In this document: positions 53,277 through 62,266 of the stretch, piece by piece
Numbering within the stretch: position 1 is the stretch's first letter
Layout: each line of letters opens with the position of its first letter
From: an uncultured Chitinophagaceae bacterium
GTDB taxonomy: Bacteria; Bacteroidota; Bacteroidia; Chitinophagales; Chitinophagaceae
Length of the DNA stretch: 64,000 nt
NCBI GenBank assembly: GCA_937981995.1
Contig: CALJNC010000011.1
Location: 1-64,000 of the forward strand
Direction of reading: 5' to 3'
Notes under the pieces: generated by a model
The model's input: only the letters and a program-made list of their open reading frames with translations
Database searches by the model: none
What the model was told of the DNA's origin: nothing
Made by a program: the position numbers and the translations under genes

Positions 53277-54134
53277 ATGAAATCTTCTATCATCCTATTT
53301 GCAATGGCGTGTATTGTAATTATTACAGCGTCTTGTTCACGAGATAATATTAATGAAAAGAAAAACTGGGCTGAAATTTTCCAGAAAAGAAATATTGACT
53401 CAGCAAGTTTTGAAGTGTATGATAATACGCATGATCAAGTATTTTATTATAACAAGGAAAGAACGAGCCGACAGTTTTCACCTGCTTCAACTTTTAAAAT
53501 AATGAACTCCTTAATAGCACTAGAAACGAACCTCGCTCCAGATATTGAATACATAATACAATGGGATGGCGTAAAACGTTGGAATGAAAAGTGGAATCAA
53601 GATTTAACCATGGAGCAAGCATTTGAGTACAGCTCGGAGCCCTACTATCAAGCGCTTGCTAGAAAAGTAGGCAGACCAACTATTCAAAAATACCTAGATT
53701 CTGTAAAGTATGGCAATATGAAAATTGGTGATTCAATAGATCGTTTTTGGGTTGATGGAAGCTTAAAAATTACACCCGATGAGCAAGTCCGACTTTTAAA
53801 ACTTATGTATTTTGATAAGCTTCCTTTCTCAAACAGAAGCCAACGATTAGTGCGCTCCATGATGCTACGCGAGAAAAACGAAGAGTACAAACTATCCTAT
53901 AAAACTGGCACAAACTCAACAGGGAATGGTTACGTATGTCAACTAGTGGGTTATCTTGAAAAAATAGAAGTTCAAAAAGGAATTGAAACTAAAGAGGAAG
54001 AAACTAACTATCGTCCGTACTTTTTTGCTATGAATTTTGAAACTAAAACTAAGGATGTAGATTTTTCAGAATTGGCTAAAATGAGAGTAGATATTACCAA
54101 AGAAATTTTTAGAGAATTAGAATTAATAAAATAA
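53277..54134 (+). CDS. Class D beta-lactamase-like lipoprotein
   Basis: The 285 residues have a lipoprotein signal (lipid-attached Cys20) and the OXA-type penicillin-binding fold. Ser71 and Lys74 are the catalytic STFK; YSSEPYYQ (118-125) corresponds to the SxV loop but has Glu121 where OXA enzymes have Val; FWVDGSLKIT contains Trp158, matching the conserved OXA Trp; KTG is at 209-211. Such proteins hydrolyse or sense beta-lactams, or act as transpeptidase relatives. The gene leads into moeA with a 4-nt gap. The altered SxV motif makes real beta-lactamase activity uncertain. Confidence 0.85.
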   Translation: MKSSIILFAMACIVIITASCSRDNINEKKNWAEIFQKRNIDSASFEVYDNTHDQVFYYNKERTSRQFSPASTFKIMNSLIALETNLAPDIEYIIQWDGVKRWNEKWNQDLTMEQAFEYSSEPYYQALARKVGRPTIQKYLDSVKYGNMKIGDSIDRFWVDGSLKITPDEQVRLLKLMYFDKLPFSNRSQRLVRSMMLREKNEEYKLSYKTGTNSTGNGYVCQLVGYLEKIEVQKGIETKEEETNYRPYFFAMNFETKTKDVDFSELAKMRVDITKEIFRELELIK

Positions 54135-54138
54135 TCCC

Positions 54139-55317
54139 ATGATTAGTGTAAGCCAGGCAAGAGAATTACTAAAACAACATTGCAACAATTTCGGGTCCGA
54201 GAGCGTTTCACTTTATAAAGCACTAGGCCGTTATAGCGCTGAAGATATTACGGCACCTATGGATATGCCTGCTTTTGCTCAAAGCGCTATGGATGGCTTT
54301 GCACTTCGATTTGAGGATGTTCAAAAAAATATTCCTTTATACAATGAAGGTGAAATACAAGCAGGCGACACCTTGTTAAGTGAAGTAGATGCTGAGCATT
54401 GTATTCAAATTTTTACGGGTGCCTTAATCCCACCTGGAGTAGACACGGTGGTAATGCAAGAACGCATTGAAATTGATGGTAAAAGTATCCTAGTAAAAGA
54501 TGAAAACTTAAAGCTAGGTTCTAATATTAGACCAAAAGGTTCACAGAGTAAACAAGGTGATATAATACTAAAAAAGGGTGACGAGTTAAATCCTTCGGCT
54601 TGTGGCATGCTTGCAAGTTTTGGAATTGATAAGGTAAACGTTTTTAAAAAACCTAGTATTGATATTTTAGTTACGGGTAACGAGTTAAAAGGAGCGCAAG
54701 AAAGTGTCAAAGATGGTCAAATTTATGAGAGCAATTCCTTCGCATTAAAAACAGCCTTGAACGCCTTGCAATTAGATGATATTAGAATTAGTAAAGCGAT
54801 AGACTTAGAAGCAGACACCAACCAAAAAATTGCTGATGGCTTAAAATCGGATGTGCTTTTAATTACCGGAGGGATATCAGTTGGCAAGTACGATTTAGTT
54901 CAAGCGGCCTTAGAAAAAAATGGCGTTGAACAAATTTTTCATAAAGTGAATCAAAAACCTGGAAAGCCTTTATACTTTGGTAAAAAAGGAAATACAATCA
55001 TATTTGGTTTGCCAGGAAACCCAGGCTCTGTAATGAATTGTTTTTACATTTATGTACAGCACGCCTTGGCTTGGGCTATGGGGTCTACTCATACTAGTGA
55101 GCCTAGTCTGCGCTTAAAAATACAAGAAGACTTAAATAAGAAAAACAACAAAACCTTTTTTGTAAAAGGTAAAATCCATGGTGATGCTGTAGAAATTTTA
55201 GATGGTCAGGAGTCTTATAAAATGAATGCTTTTGCAAAAGCAACTTGCCTAGTAGAAATCCCAGAAGAAAAGCAATTACTTTACAAAGGCGAAATGGTAG
55301 ACGTGCACCTTATCTAA
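54139..55317 (+). CDS. moeA: Molybdopterin molybdenumtransferase MoeA
   Basis: MoeA inserts molybdate into adenylated molybdopterin. The 392 residues contain AMDGFALR, GSNIRPKGSQ, the MoCF-binding stretch (LLITGGISVGKYDLV), KPGKPLYFGKKG and FGLPGNPGSVMNCF, the family's core motifs. It follows the beta-lactamase-like gene by 4 nt and precedes tauE by 4 nt, within one operon. Confidence 0.95.
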   Translation: MISVSQARELLKQHCNNFGSESVSLYKALGRYSAEDITAPMDMPAFAQSAMDGFALRFEDVQKNIPLYNEGEIQAGDTLLSEVDAEHCIQIFTGALIPPGVDTVVMQERIEIDGKSILVKDENLKLGSNIRPKGSQSKQGDIILKKGDELNPSACGMLASFGIDKVNVFKKPSIDILVTGNELKGAQESVKDGQIYESNSFALKTALNALQLDDIRISKAIDLEADTNQKIADGLKSDVLLITGGISVGKYDLVQAALEKNGVEQIFHKVNQKPGKPLYFGKKGNTIIFGLPGNPGSVMNCFYIYVQHALAWAMGSTHTSEPSLRLKIQEDLNKKNNKTFFVKGKIHGDAVEILDGQESYKMNAFAKATCLVEIPEEKQLLYKGEMVDVHLI

Positions 55318-55321
55318 TAAA

Positions 55322-56053
55322 ATGCATGTGTATCTATTCTATATCTGCTTGCCTCTTATTGCATTTTTATACTCATCCGTAGGGCACGGTGGCGCAAGTG
55401 GTTATTTAGCCCTTCTAGCCCTTTTTTCATTCACGGCTACAGATATAAAAGCAGTTGCACTCACACTCAATTTATTTGTAGCGGGCATTGCTTTCATTCA
55501 ATATTATAAGGCAGGTTTTTTTGATAAAAAACTTTTTATGCAATTGGCAAGCACATCTATACCTATGGCATACTTAGGTGGCCGTATTGAACTTGATACA
55601 CAAATTTATTTCTATGCCCTAGCTATGTTTTTACTATTCGCTAGTTTTAAACTTTTCTTTTCCAAGAAAAAAAATACCTCTACAAATAGTAGGCCTCGAT
55701 CCCTACCGGTGGTTCTAATTATTGGTGCGGGTATTGGTTTTTTATCAGGCTTATTGGGGATTGGCGGCGGAATTATTTTATCGCCACTGATCCTTTTACT
55801 TGCTTGGAGTACAACCAAGGTTACGGCGGGCATCAGTGCACTTTTTATTTTTGTAAATTCAGCAGCAGCTTTGCTAGGGCAATTTACCCTTGGTTTTGAC
55901 TATCCTAATTCTATGCTACTTATAATTGCCTTGGTGATAGTTGGAGGATTAGCGGGGTCCTATGTTGGTGCCAAAAAATGGTCTCCCATTCGAGTGAAAC
56001 AATTATTGGCTGCGGTATTTTTCTTAGCTTCGCTCAAGATATTTTTTAGCTAA
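55322..56053 (+). CDS. TauE/SafE-family transporter
   Basis: The 243 residues are almost entirely hydrophobic with about eight membrane segments. They carry two TauE-like repeats: SSVGHGGASGYLAL near the start and GFLSGLLGIGGGIILSPLIL in the middle. TauE/SafE proteins export sulfite or other sulfur anions. In a Moco operon, sulfite handling suggests a sulfite-oxidising Mo enzyme elsewhere. It overlaps mobA by one base (TAATG). Confidence 0.9.
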   Translation: MHVYLFYICLPLIAFLYSSVGHGGASGYLALLALFSFTATDIKAVALTLNLFVAGIAFIQYYKAGFFDKKLFMQLASTSIPMAYLGGRIELDTQIYFYALAMFLLFASFKLFFSKKKNTSTNSRPRSLPVVLIIGAGIGFLSGLLGIGGGIILSPLILLLAWSTTKVTAGISALFIFVNSAAALLGQFTLGFDYPNSMLLIIALVIVGGLAGSYVGAKKWSPIRVKQLLAAVFFLASLKIFFS

Positions 56054-56610
56054 TGGATTATACCATTTACATATTAGCAGAAGGCAAAAGCTCTCGCATG
56101 GGCCAGGATAAAGGATTAGTAAAAATCAAGGATAAAGAAATGATTGCTCATTGCATTGATCATCTTTTAGCATTGCAAAAAGAAATCGTCATTATTAGTT
56201 CAAATCTGGCCTATAAAAAGTTTGGCTTTAGAATGATAGCAGATAAAGAAAAGGATCAAGGTCCTGCACAAGGAATCATTACTGCCTTAGAAGATAGCCA
56301 AACGGAAAAGAATTTGATAGTAAGTTGTGACATGCCTCTTGTAAATAATTTGTTGATTCGTCAATTGGAAGAATTTATGATTGACTCAGATATTGTTTGT
56401 TATAAAAAGGATTACTTATTCCCTTTCCCAGGCGTTTATACTAAAAGTATACTTCCTTCATGGAAAAAAGAAGTAGCCCAAGGAAATAAAAAAATGCAAC
56501 ACCTTATAAAGCAATTCAAAACTAAAAGCTTGCCAATTGAGCGGACTGAATTATTTTTAAATGTGAATACTCCTGCTGACATTAAAAAAGCAGAACAACT
56601 TATTAAATAA
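56053..56610 (+). CDS. mobA: Molybdenum cofactor guanylyltransferase MobA
   Basis: MobA adds GMP to Mo-molybdopterin. The 185 residues have LAEGKSSRMGQDKGLVKI, close to the usual LAGGxSxRMGxDK but with Glu in place of Gly, and SCDMPLVNN, the Mg-binding Asp region. It is slightly shorter than typical MobA. It could instead be a MocA-like nucleotidyltransferase, but the neighbours favour MobA. Confidence 0.85.
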   Translation: MDYTIYILAEGKSSRMGQDKGLVKIKDKEMIAHCIDHLLALQKEIVIISSNLAYKKFGFRMIADKEKDQGPAQGIITALEDSQTEKNLIVSCDMPLVNNLLIRQLEEFMIDSDIVCYKKDYLFPFPGVYTKSILPSWKKEVAQGNKKMQHLIKQFKTKSLPIERTELFLNVNTPADIKKAEQLIK

Positions 56611-56834
56611 TGACAATCTTATACTTTGGTCAAATACAATCCATTACTTCCTTAGCAAAGGAGGAACTTAATGGAGCTACTAATTTAAAAGAATTGAAGG
56701 AACTCTTGATTAAAAAATATCCGACATTGTCAGATGCAAACTTTGTATTTTCTGTAAATCAAAAAATTGTAGAAGCTTGTGAACTTAAAGAAAATGATGA
56801 AGTGGCTTTATTACCGCCATTCTCGGGAGGATAA
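56610..56834 (+). CDS. moaD: Molybdopterin synthase small subunit MoaD
   Basis: The 74 residues have the ubiquitin-like fold and end in FSGG, the Gly-Gly tail that is adenylated by MoeB and thiocarboxylated before MoaE uses it. The stop codon of mobA overlaps its start. Confidence 0.9.
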   Translation: MTILYFGQIQSITSLAKEELNGATNLKELKELLIKKYPTLSDANFVFSVNQKIVEACELKENDEVALLPPFSGG

Positions 56835-56836
56835 TT

Positions 56837-57625
56837 ATGGACGCAGCATTTTTTAATAGATATCAGCGTCAGCTACAATTGCAATCTGTAGGATTGGAAG
56901 GACAGCAAAAGCTCAACGCAGCCAAAGTGCTTCTCGTTGGTATGGGTGGGCTCGGTTGCCCAGCAGCTCAATATCTAGCGGGTGCAGGTGTCGGAAAAAT
57001 CGGATTGGTGGACGGCGACACTATCGAACTGCACAATTTGCACCGACAAGTTTTATACAGCACTTCAGAAGTAGGCGAAAGCAAAGTCGCTGTTGCGAAA
57101 GCAAAATTGGAAGCTATGAACCCAATCATTTCGATTGAAACTTTTGATGAGTTCATTACACCTCAAAACGTAATTAAAATTGCCGAAACTTACGACATCA
57201 TATTAGACGGTAGTGATCGTTTTGCCACGCGTTACCTCCTAGATGCCTATTGCACTTTAAAAAATAAAATCTACGTTTATGGCTCAGTATTTGAATTTGA
57301 AGGACAAGTAGCTTTATTTAATTATAGCAAGAATCAAATCTCTTATAATTCAATTTTCCCAAATCCGCCTAAGCAAAGCGATGTGCCTACTTGTAGCGAA
57401 AACGGAATATTAGGATTCTTGCCCAGCATCATAGGCAGTATGCAAGCCTTAGAAGCAGTGAAGCATATTTGTAATTTAAAGCCTACTACGGAATTTGAAC
57501 TGATACACTATAACGGTCTCACCCAAGAGATTTACAAAACTTCAGCAACTCCTTCAATAGACTTTTCCGCTCCTAAATCAGAGCAAGACATCCTATCATT
57601 CGATTATGATGTATTTTGCAGCTAA
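56837..57625 (+). CDS. MoeB/ThiF/HesA-family adenylating enzyme
   Basis: MoeB activates the C-terminus of MoaD as an acyl-adenylate. The 262 residues show GMGGLGCPAAQYLAGAGVG, DGDTIELHNLHRQ, the R/K-rich STSEVGESKVAVAK and the catalytic-Cys region VPTCSENGILG. The two CxxC pairs that hold zinc in E. coli MoeB are absent (the equivalent region reads SYNSIFPNPPKQS). There is no rhodanese domain. It overlaps the moaE start (TAATG). Confidence 0.9.
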   Translation: MDAAFFNRYQRQLQLQSVGLEGQQKLNAAKVLLVGMGGLGCPAAQYLAGAGVGKIGLVDGDTIELHNLHRQVLYSTSEVGESKVAVAKAKLEAMNPIISIETFDEFITPQNVIKIAETYDIILDGSDRFATRYLLDAYCTLKNKIYVYGSVFEFEGQVALFNYSKNQISYNSIFPNPPKQSDVPTCSENGILGFLPSIIGSMQALEAVKHICNLKPTTEFELIHYNGLTQEIYKTSATPSIDFSAPKSEQDILSFDYDVFCS

Positions 57626-58053
57626 TGGCAAAATCAATTTTTGTAGAGGGCGCAATTTCTGCTGAGTTTATAGGCAATGGTATTGCCAAACATCAAAGCA
57701 AAACAAGCATTGGGGCGCACCAAATATTTCTTGGTCAAGTACGCGCTGATCAAATTGAAGGTACTCCCGTAACGGCTATTGAATACACTTGCTATAAAGA
57801 TATGGCCAATGAAAAAATGCATGAAATAAGAGAAGATATTTTTGCAAAGCATGATATCACTTGCATGCATGTGTATCATAGCTTAGGAAAGGTAAAAACA
57901 GGTGAGATTTGTTTATTTGTATTTGTATCCTCAGCACACCGCAAGGAGAGTCAAATTGTGTGTAACGAACTAGTAGAACGAGTAAAAAACGAATTGCCTA
58001 TCTGGGGTAAAGAGTTGACAAATGAGCATGAACAATGGAAAGTAAATAGTTAG
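57625..58053 (+). CDS. moaE: Molybdopterin synthase large subunit MoaE
   Basis: MoaE with MoaD converts cyclic pyranopterin monophosphate to molybdopterin. The 142 residues contain GAHQIFLGQVRAD, AIEYTCYKDMA, HVYHSLGKVKTGEI and VSSAHRKES. ATG 57625 is the start because it overlaps the moeB stop; a TTG three codons upstream is unlikely. Confidence 0.95.
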   Translation: MAKSIFVEGAISAEFIGNGIAKHQSKTSIGAHQIFLGQVRADQIEGTPVTAIEYTCYKDMANEKMHEIREDIFAKHDITCMHVYHSLGKVKTGEICLFVFVSSAHRKESQIVCNELVERVKNELPIWGKELTNEHEQWKVNS

Positions 58054-58056
58054 ACT

Positions 58057-58968
58057 ATGGTAGATATAACTCACAAATCAAATACAAAACGAACCGCCGT
58101 AGCGCAAGCAGTAGTACATGCAAGTAATACCGAAACCATACTTGCCATAAAAGAAAATAAAGTCCCTAAAGGAAATGTGTTAGACTTTGCAAGAGCCGCT
58201 GCTTTATTAGCTGTAAAAAATACAAGCAACAGCATACCTGATTGTCATCCACTACCAGTGGAGCATTGCAAAGTAGATTATGAATTGACCGAAACGGATA
58301 TTATTATAAAACTAACCGTAGAAACAATTTACAAAACAGGCGTAGAAGTAGAAGCTATGCATGGTGCTATGATTGCAGCGTTAACTATTTATGATATGCT
58401 CAAACCAATTGATAAAGAACTTGTAATTGGAGATATAAAATTACTAGAAAAGAAAGGCGGGAAGTCTTCTTTTAAAGATCAAGTTGGTGAAAATATCAAA
58501 ACACAAATTATCGTTTGCAGCGACTCCGTAGCAGCAGGCAAAAAAGAAGATCGTGCAGGACAAGCCATTGCTAAAAAATTGGAACAGTATGAAATTAAAG
58601 CAAGTAGTGAAATAATAGCAGATGAAGCAGATCAAATAAAAAGGAAAATTGAAGAGGCTGCGGCTGCACAAATCGACTTACTACTTTTTACCGGAGGCAC
58701 AGGACTATCGCCAAGAGATGTTACCCCTGAAACCATTAAACCATTATTAGACCGAGAAATACCCGGCATGATGGAAGCTGCGAGAAGCTATGGTCAGGAC
58801 CGTACGCATTATGCTATGCTATCGCGCGGAGTAGCGGGAATGATAGGCGACATGCTTGTCATTACCTTACCAGGATCAACCAAAGGTGCTGCCGAAAGTA
58901 TGGACGCTTTGTTTCCTTATGTGCTGCATATTTTTAAGGTAGCGCAAGGTTTTAGACACGGTAAGTAA
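58057..58968 (+). CDS. Bifunctional MoaC-MoaB fusion
   Basis: The 303 residues join MoaC (about 1-150: MVDITHKSNTKRTAVAQ, IPDCHPLPVEH, KTGVEVEAMHGAMIAALTIYDML), which forms the pyranopterin ring, to MoaB (about 160-303: VCSDSVAAGKKEDRAG, FTGGTGLSPRDVTPE, GVAGMIGDMLVITLPGSTKG), which adenylates molybdopterin. It is last in the operon. moaA is not in the window. Confidence 0.93.
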   Translation: MVDITHKSNTKRTAVAQAVVHASNTETILAIKENKVPKGNVLDFARAAALLAVKNTSNSIPDCHPLPVEHCKVDYELTETDIIIKLTVETIYKTGVEVEAMHGAMIAALTIYDMLKPIDKELVIGDIKLLEKKGGKSSFKDQVGENIKTQIIVCSDSVAAGKKEDRAGQAIAKKLEQYEIKASSEIIADEADQIKRKIEEAAAAQIDLLLFTGGTGLSPRDVTPETIKPLLDREIPGMMEAARSYGQDRTHYAMLSRGVAGMIGDMLVITLPGSTKGAAESMDALFPYVLHIFKVAQGFRHGK

Positions 58969-58972
58969 AGTG

Positions 58973-60388
58973 CTACTTCATCCTTTTTTTCTTACTATTC
59001 TTGCTCCACTCAATTTTATTTTCCCAGTTGGGTTTTAATCTTATTGTCTTTGCAAGCTCTAACGTAATTTCGGGCTGTTGCCTTAATTTTAAATTGCCAC
59101 TATCCCATTTGCCATTTTTATTTTCATCGTAAAGCAAGCGCAATTTATAGGAGGTTGGTTTCAATAAGTCAAAAGTTATATCCTTGCTTAAGTTTGTAGA
59201 ACGACCTACTTCAACATTCTTTGAAAAAAGCATAAGTACCGCATTCTCTTTGTACAAAGCAGAATCTAAGCTTATTACAATCGTACCATAATCTTCCTTT
59301 GCCATGGAGCTAAAACTAATTGTATCAGCCTTTGAACCGCCTCCAATGGTATCTTTTCTAAATGCTTTTTGCAAAACTAACTTATACTCCGATCCATATT
59401 CCCAATGCGGATACAGCTCAATAATACCCAAGGAGTCATCATACCTACTAGTCATACTTAAATCCAAAATATCATTTTCATAAAAACGGATTTTATCGGT
59501 ATTTATTCGTCCTGGCTCATCACCTAACTTAATACGCAAGGTATCTTTTATATCCATTTTTTCTTTTGAGCGTATGTTCGGTTCAAATGAATAAGATGTT
59601 GTTCCGCTACTCGCAGCTGACGTTCGGCGCTTTTTAGATTGTTTACTGCTTGTATCAATCATTTTATCTTCTATAAAAGAATAAAGAGTCAAAACAGAAT
59701 CTGGTTTGGTAATGTCAACCACTTTTTCTCTAAAGGCAATTTTCTCTCCTATTGCATCATAAATGTAGTTGCTGTTTTTATCTTGTAAAAAGGCAATTTT
59801 AAAACTTGCATTGGGTAAACCTTCAAACATAAATCCTCCTCTACTCGCTTTGGTTACGTATAGCGGACGCTGTTTGAGCACCATGCTATCTTCTATATCA
59901 GCAGGAAATAATAGTACTAGACCAGAATCTCGCTGACCCGTTTGTGCATCTAATAAATTGCCTTGTAAGTTTAAGGAATCAAAATAAGAACCTGTACTAA
60001 ACGTAATTTTTAAATCTTTGTACTGATTACTTTCTCTTATATCTCGTACAGAACCTCCAAAGTTTAAATGATATGTTGTGTTTTTTTCTAATAATGAATC
60101 TGGTAATTCTACAATTAGGTTTTTCTTTTTTACTTTAATTCTTGGACGTTGTTGAGTTAAAGGGCTTATCTGAAAATTCTTTTGCAAATTATCTAACTTG
60201 ATATATTCATCAAATTCAACTACTAATTTGCCTCCTTTAAAATTTAGAAGTGAATCAACAGCGCTTTGATTCAACATTTTAGGTGCCTGTGTATCTTTAG
60301 GTCCACCTTGAGGTGTTCCAATATTAGCGCAAGCCGCAAATAACAGCACCGCAATAAAGGTTCCAAAAAATAAAAGTTTTTTCAACAC
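58973..60388 (-). CDS. Ig-like (Big_5) lipoprotein
   Basis: The 471 residues start with a lipoprotein signal (VLLFAACANIGTPQGGPKDTQAP) and a Big_5-like Ig domain (about 30-130: LVVEFDEYIKLDNLQKNF, KNTTYHLNFGGSVRDIRESNQ). Several beta-sandwich segments follow, with SRGGFMFEGLPNASFKIAFLQDKNSNYIYD typical of the family. The start may be GTG 60388 or TTG 60385, since the -7-like box CATCTTTG (60391-60398) favours the latter. It is a common Bacteroidota envelope lipoprotein; its function is not established. Confidence 0.82.
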   Translation of the reverse strand: MLKKLLFFGTFIAVLLFAACANIGTPQGGPKDTQAPKMLNQSAVDSLLNFKGGKLVVEFDEYIKLDNLQKNFQISPLTQQRPRIKVKKKNLIVELPDSLLEKNTTYHLNFGGSVRDIRESNQYKDLKITFSTGSYFDSLNLQGNLLDAQTGQRDSGLVLLFPADIEDSMVLKQRPLYVTKASRGGFMFEGLPNASFKIAFLQDKNSNYIYDAIGEKIAFREKVVDITKPDSVLTLYSFIEDKMIDTSSKQSKKRRTSAASSGTTSYSFEPNIRSKEKMDIKDTLRIKLGDEPGRINTDKIRFYENDILDLSMTSRYDDSLGIIELYPHWEYGSEYKLVLQKAFRKDTIGGGSKADTISFSSMAKEDYGTIVISLDSALYKENAVLMLFSKNVEVGRSTNLSKDITFDLLKPTSYKLRLLYDENKNGKWDSGNLKLRQQPEITLELAKTIRLKPNWENKIEWSKNSKKKRMK

Positions 60389-60469
60389 AACAAAGATGAA
60401 CGAAAACTAGATAAGTATTGCTAAGGAATGATTAAAATCGATGGAGCTCTTAACTCTTCTCAAGGGTCC

Positions 60470-61552
60470 TTAGCTCACATCAAAGTCAACAACCACTTTT
60501 TTAGACTTAGGATGGGCTTGACAACTTAATACATAACCATCAGCAACTTCCTCATCCTCCAAAGCATAATTCACTTCCATTTCTACTTCGCCTTCAACAA
60601 TCTTACATTTACAGGTACAGCATACACCGCCTTTACAGGCATAAGGTAAATCTGCTCCTTTTGATAAAGCCGCATCCAGGATGGTCATGCCTTCATAAGC
60701 TAGTTTGAGATCAAAGGTTCTATCATCCACTTTTACTGTTACATCACAAAGGTCTGAATCATCAATATCCTGAGCCTTTACTGTTGTTTTTTTACTTAAA
60801 GGTGCTGAGGAGGTAAACAACTCAAATTTGACATTGGATTTGTCCATTCCTTTGTCCATCAAGTAATCTTTTACTGCATGTATCATCGCCTCCGGACCAC
60901 AAATAAATGCTTTGTCTATTGTATCAATCGATAAAAGGGTGCTGCACAATGCATCACATTTCTTGGCATCAATTCTACCACAGTTAATTTCACTTTCCAA
61001 TCGTTCACGACTCAAAACATGCACTACTTGCAATCGGTTCAAGTGTTTATTTTTTAAGGCCTCTATTTCTTCTCTAAATACAATAGATTGAAATTCTTTG
61101 TTACCATAAATCAAGGTAAACGAACTTTTTGGTTCTTCTTCTAAAACCGTTTTTATAATACTAATGACCGGAGTAATCCCACTCCCTGCGGCAAAAGCTA
61201 CATAGTTTTTATCGTTAGCGGCATCTATCTCTGTAATAAAATTACCCATGGGTGGCATGGTTTCTAGCACATCGCCTGCAGCTAATTTTTCATTGGCAAA
61301 GGTTGAGAATATGCCCCCTTCAACTTTTTTTATGGCTACACGTAATTCACCTTCATGAGGTGCTGAGCATATTGAATATGAGCGGCGGAGTTCTTCACTT
61401 TCGTGTGTATGCTTAAAGGTTAAATATTGCCCAGGAATAAAATCAAAATGCTCCTGCGCATCTGTTGGTATTTCAAAAGCTACTGAAACACAATCATTGG
61501 TTTCTTTGCGAATATCACTTACTGTAAGAGGATAAAAATCCGTTTTTGCCAT
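60470..61552 (-). CDS. PaaE-type NAD(P)H:[2Fe-2S] oxidoreductase
   Basis: The 360 residues hold an FAD-binding domain (about 1-105: RRSYSICSAP), an NAD(P)-binding domain (about 110-235: AAGSGITPVISIIK, LIYGNKEF) and a C-terminal plant-type [2Fe-2S] ferredoxin domain (about 265-360) with CKGGVCCTC and a later SC. This is the layout of the phenylacetyl-CoA epoxidase reductase PaaE, but no paa genes adjoin it, so another electron acceptor is possible. A TATATTTG box ends 4 nt before the ATG. Confidence 0.9.
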   Translation of the reverse strand: MAKTDFYPLTVSDIRKETNDCVSVAFEIPTDAQEHFDFIPGQYLTFKHTHESEELRRSYSICSAPHEGELRVAIKKVEGGIFSTFANEKLAAGDVLETMPPMGNFITEIDAANDKNYVAFAAGSGITPVISIIKTVLEEEPKSSFTLIYGNKEFQSIVFREEIEALKNKHLNRLQVVHVLSRERLESEINCGRIDAKKCDALCSTLLSIDTIDKAFICGPEAMIHAVKDYLMDKGMDKSNVKFELFTSSAPLSKKTTVKAQDIDDSDLCDVTVKVDDRTFDLKLAYEGMTILDAALSKGADLPYACKGGVCCTCKCKIVEGEVEMEVNYALEDEEVADGYVLSCQAHPKSKKVVVDFDVS

Positions 61553-61556
61553 TTGG

Positions 61557-61564
61557 CAAATATA
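61557..61564 (-). promoter_or_regulatory. -7 box (TATATTTG) of the PaaE-type reductase
   Basis: This exact TAnnTTTG match ends only 4 nt before the ATG at 61552, implying a leaderless mRNA. Confidence 0.5.
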
Positions 61565-61589
61565 GGATTGGGGAATTAGTAATTAGGGA

Positions 61590-62222
61590 TTAGTACATTT
61601 TATCACAGCGGTTGCAATACCAATGATACTTCATTGGAGAGCATCCTCCCAGATAATGGGGTAAAACCAACGGATTGTTATAAGGATTATAAAAATCCGT
61701 AATAAAGAATTCAATTTCACCTGTTATGGGACTTTCCATTGGCATGCCATACTGAATCCAGGAAACCTTATCATTTCGATTACACTTGGAACAAGTATTA
61801 TCTATTAAGTACTTATCCGTACTGATATCTATTGGAATCGAAATTTTTATTATTCCCTCGTCATTATATTTTATAATTTTGGTTTCAATTGGTAGTCCCG
61901 TTCTGTGATCAAATTTAGCTACCCGATACCCATTTTTATTAAATGCATAAAATGCCCCAGTTAGTATATCCAACGAATGCCCGAATCGTAATGATAAATA
62001 ATTATAAGTAGAATCTTTAGGCATTGGAATTTTAAAAACTCTTGCCTTACTAATCTTGTAATTATAATCTTCGGAGCCTACACTAACATTTAAACTACCC
62101 AAGCTGTCCAAAAAAGGCCGATACAAGGAATCACAGTCAATAACCACCAACACACTATCCCCTTGTGCATTAGCACATAACGATAAACAAAGAATAACAA
62201 GAATTAGAATCCCCTTTTTCAT
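61590..62222 (-). CDS. Small secreted protein with Cys clusters
   Basis: The 210 residues have a signal peptide (ending CANAQ). Two Cys pairs (CSKCNR and CNRCDK) and a VSWIQYGMP segment suggest a metal-binding or disulfide-stabilised domain. No family was recognised. A TAACTTTA box lies about 9 nt upstream of the start. Confidence 0.65.
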   Translation of the reverse strand: MKKGILILVILCLSLCANAQGDSVLVVIDCDSLYRPFLDSLGSLNVSVGSEDYNYKISKARVFKIPMPKDSTYNYLSLRFGHSLDILTGAFYAFNKNGYRVAKFDHRTGLPIETKIIKYNDEGIIKISIPIDISTDKYLIDNTCSKCNRNDKVSWIQYGMPMESPITGEIEFFITDFYNPYNNPLVLPHYLGGCSPMKYHWYCNRCDKMY

Positions 62223-62266
62223 TAGATCCTTTAAAGTTAGGATTTTTTGGGAATTTGGGCGAAATT

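Noticed and set aside
60420..60474. GCTAAGGA/TCCTTAGC inverted repeat near the PaaE-type gene end
   Set aside because: The arms are only 8 bp and 39 nt apart and the second covers the stop codon; it is likely chance.
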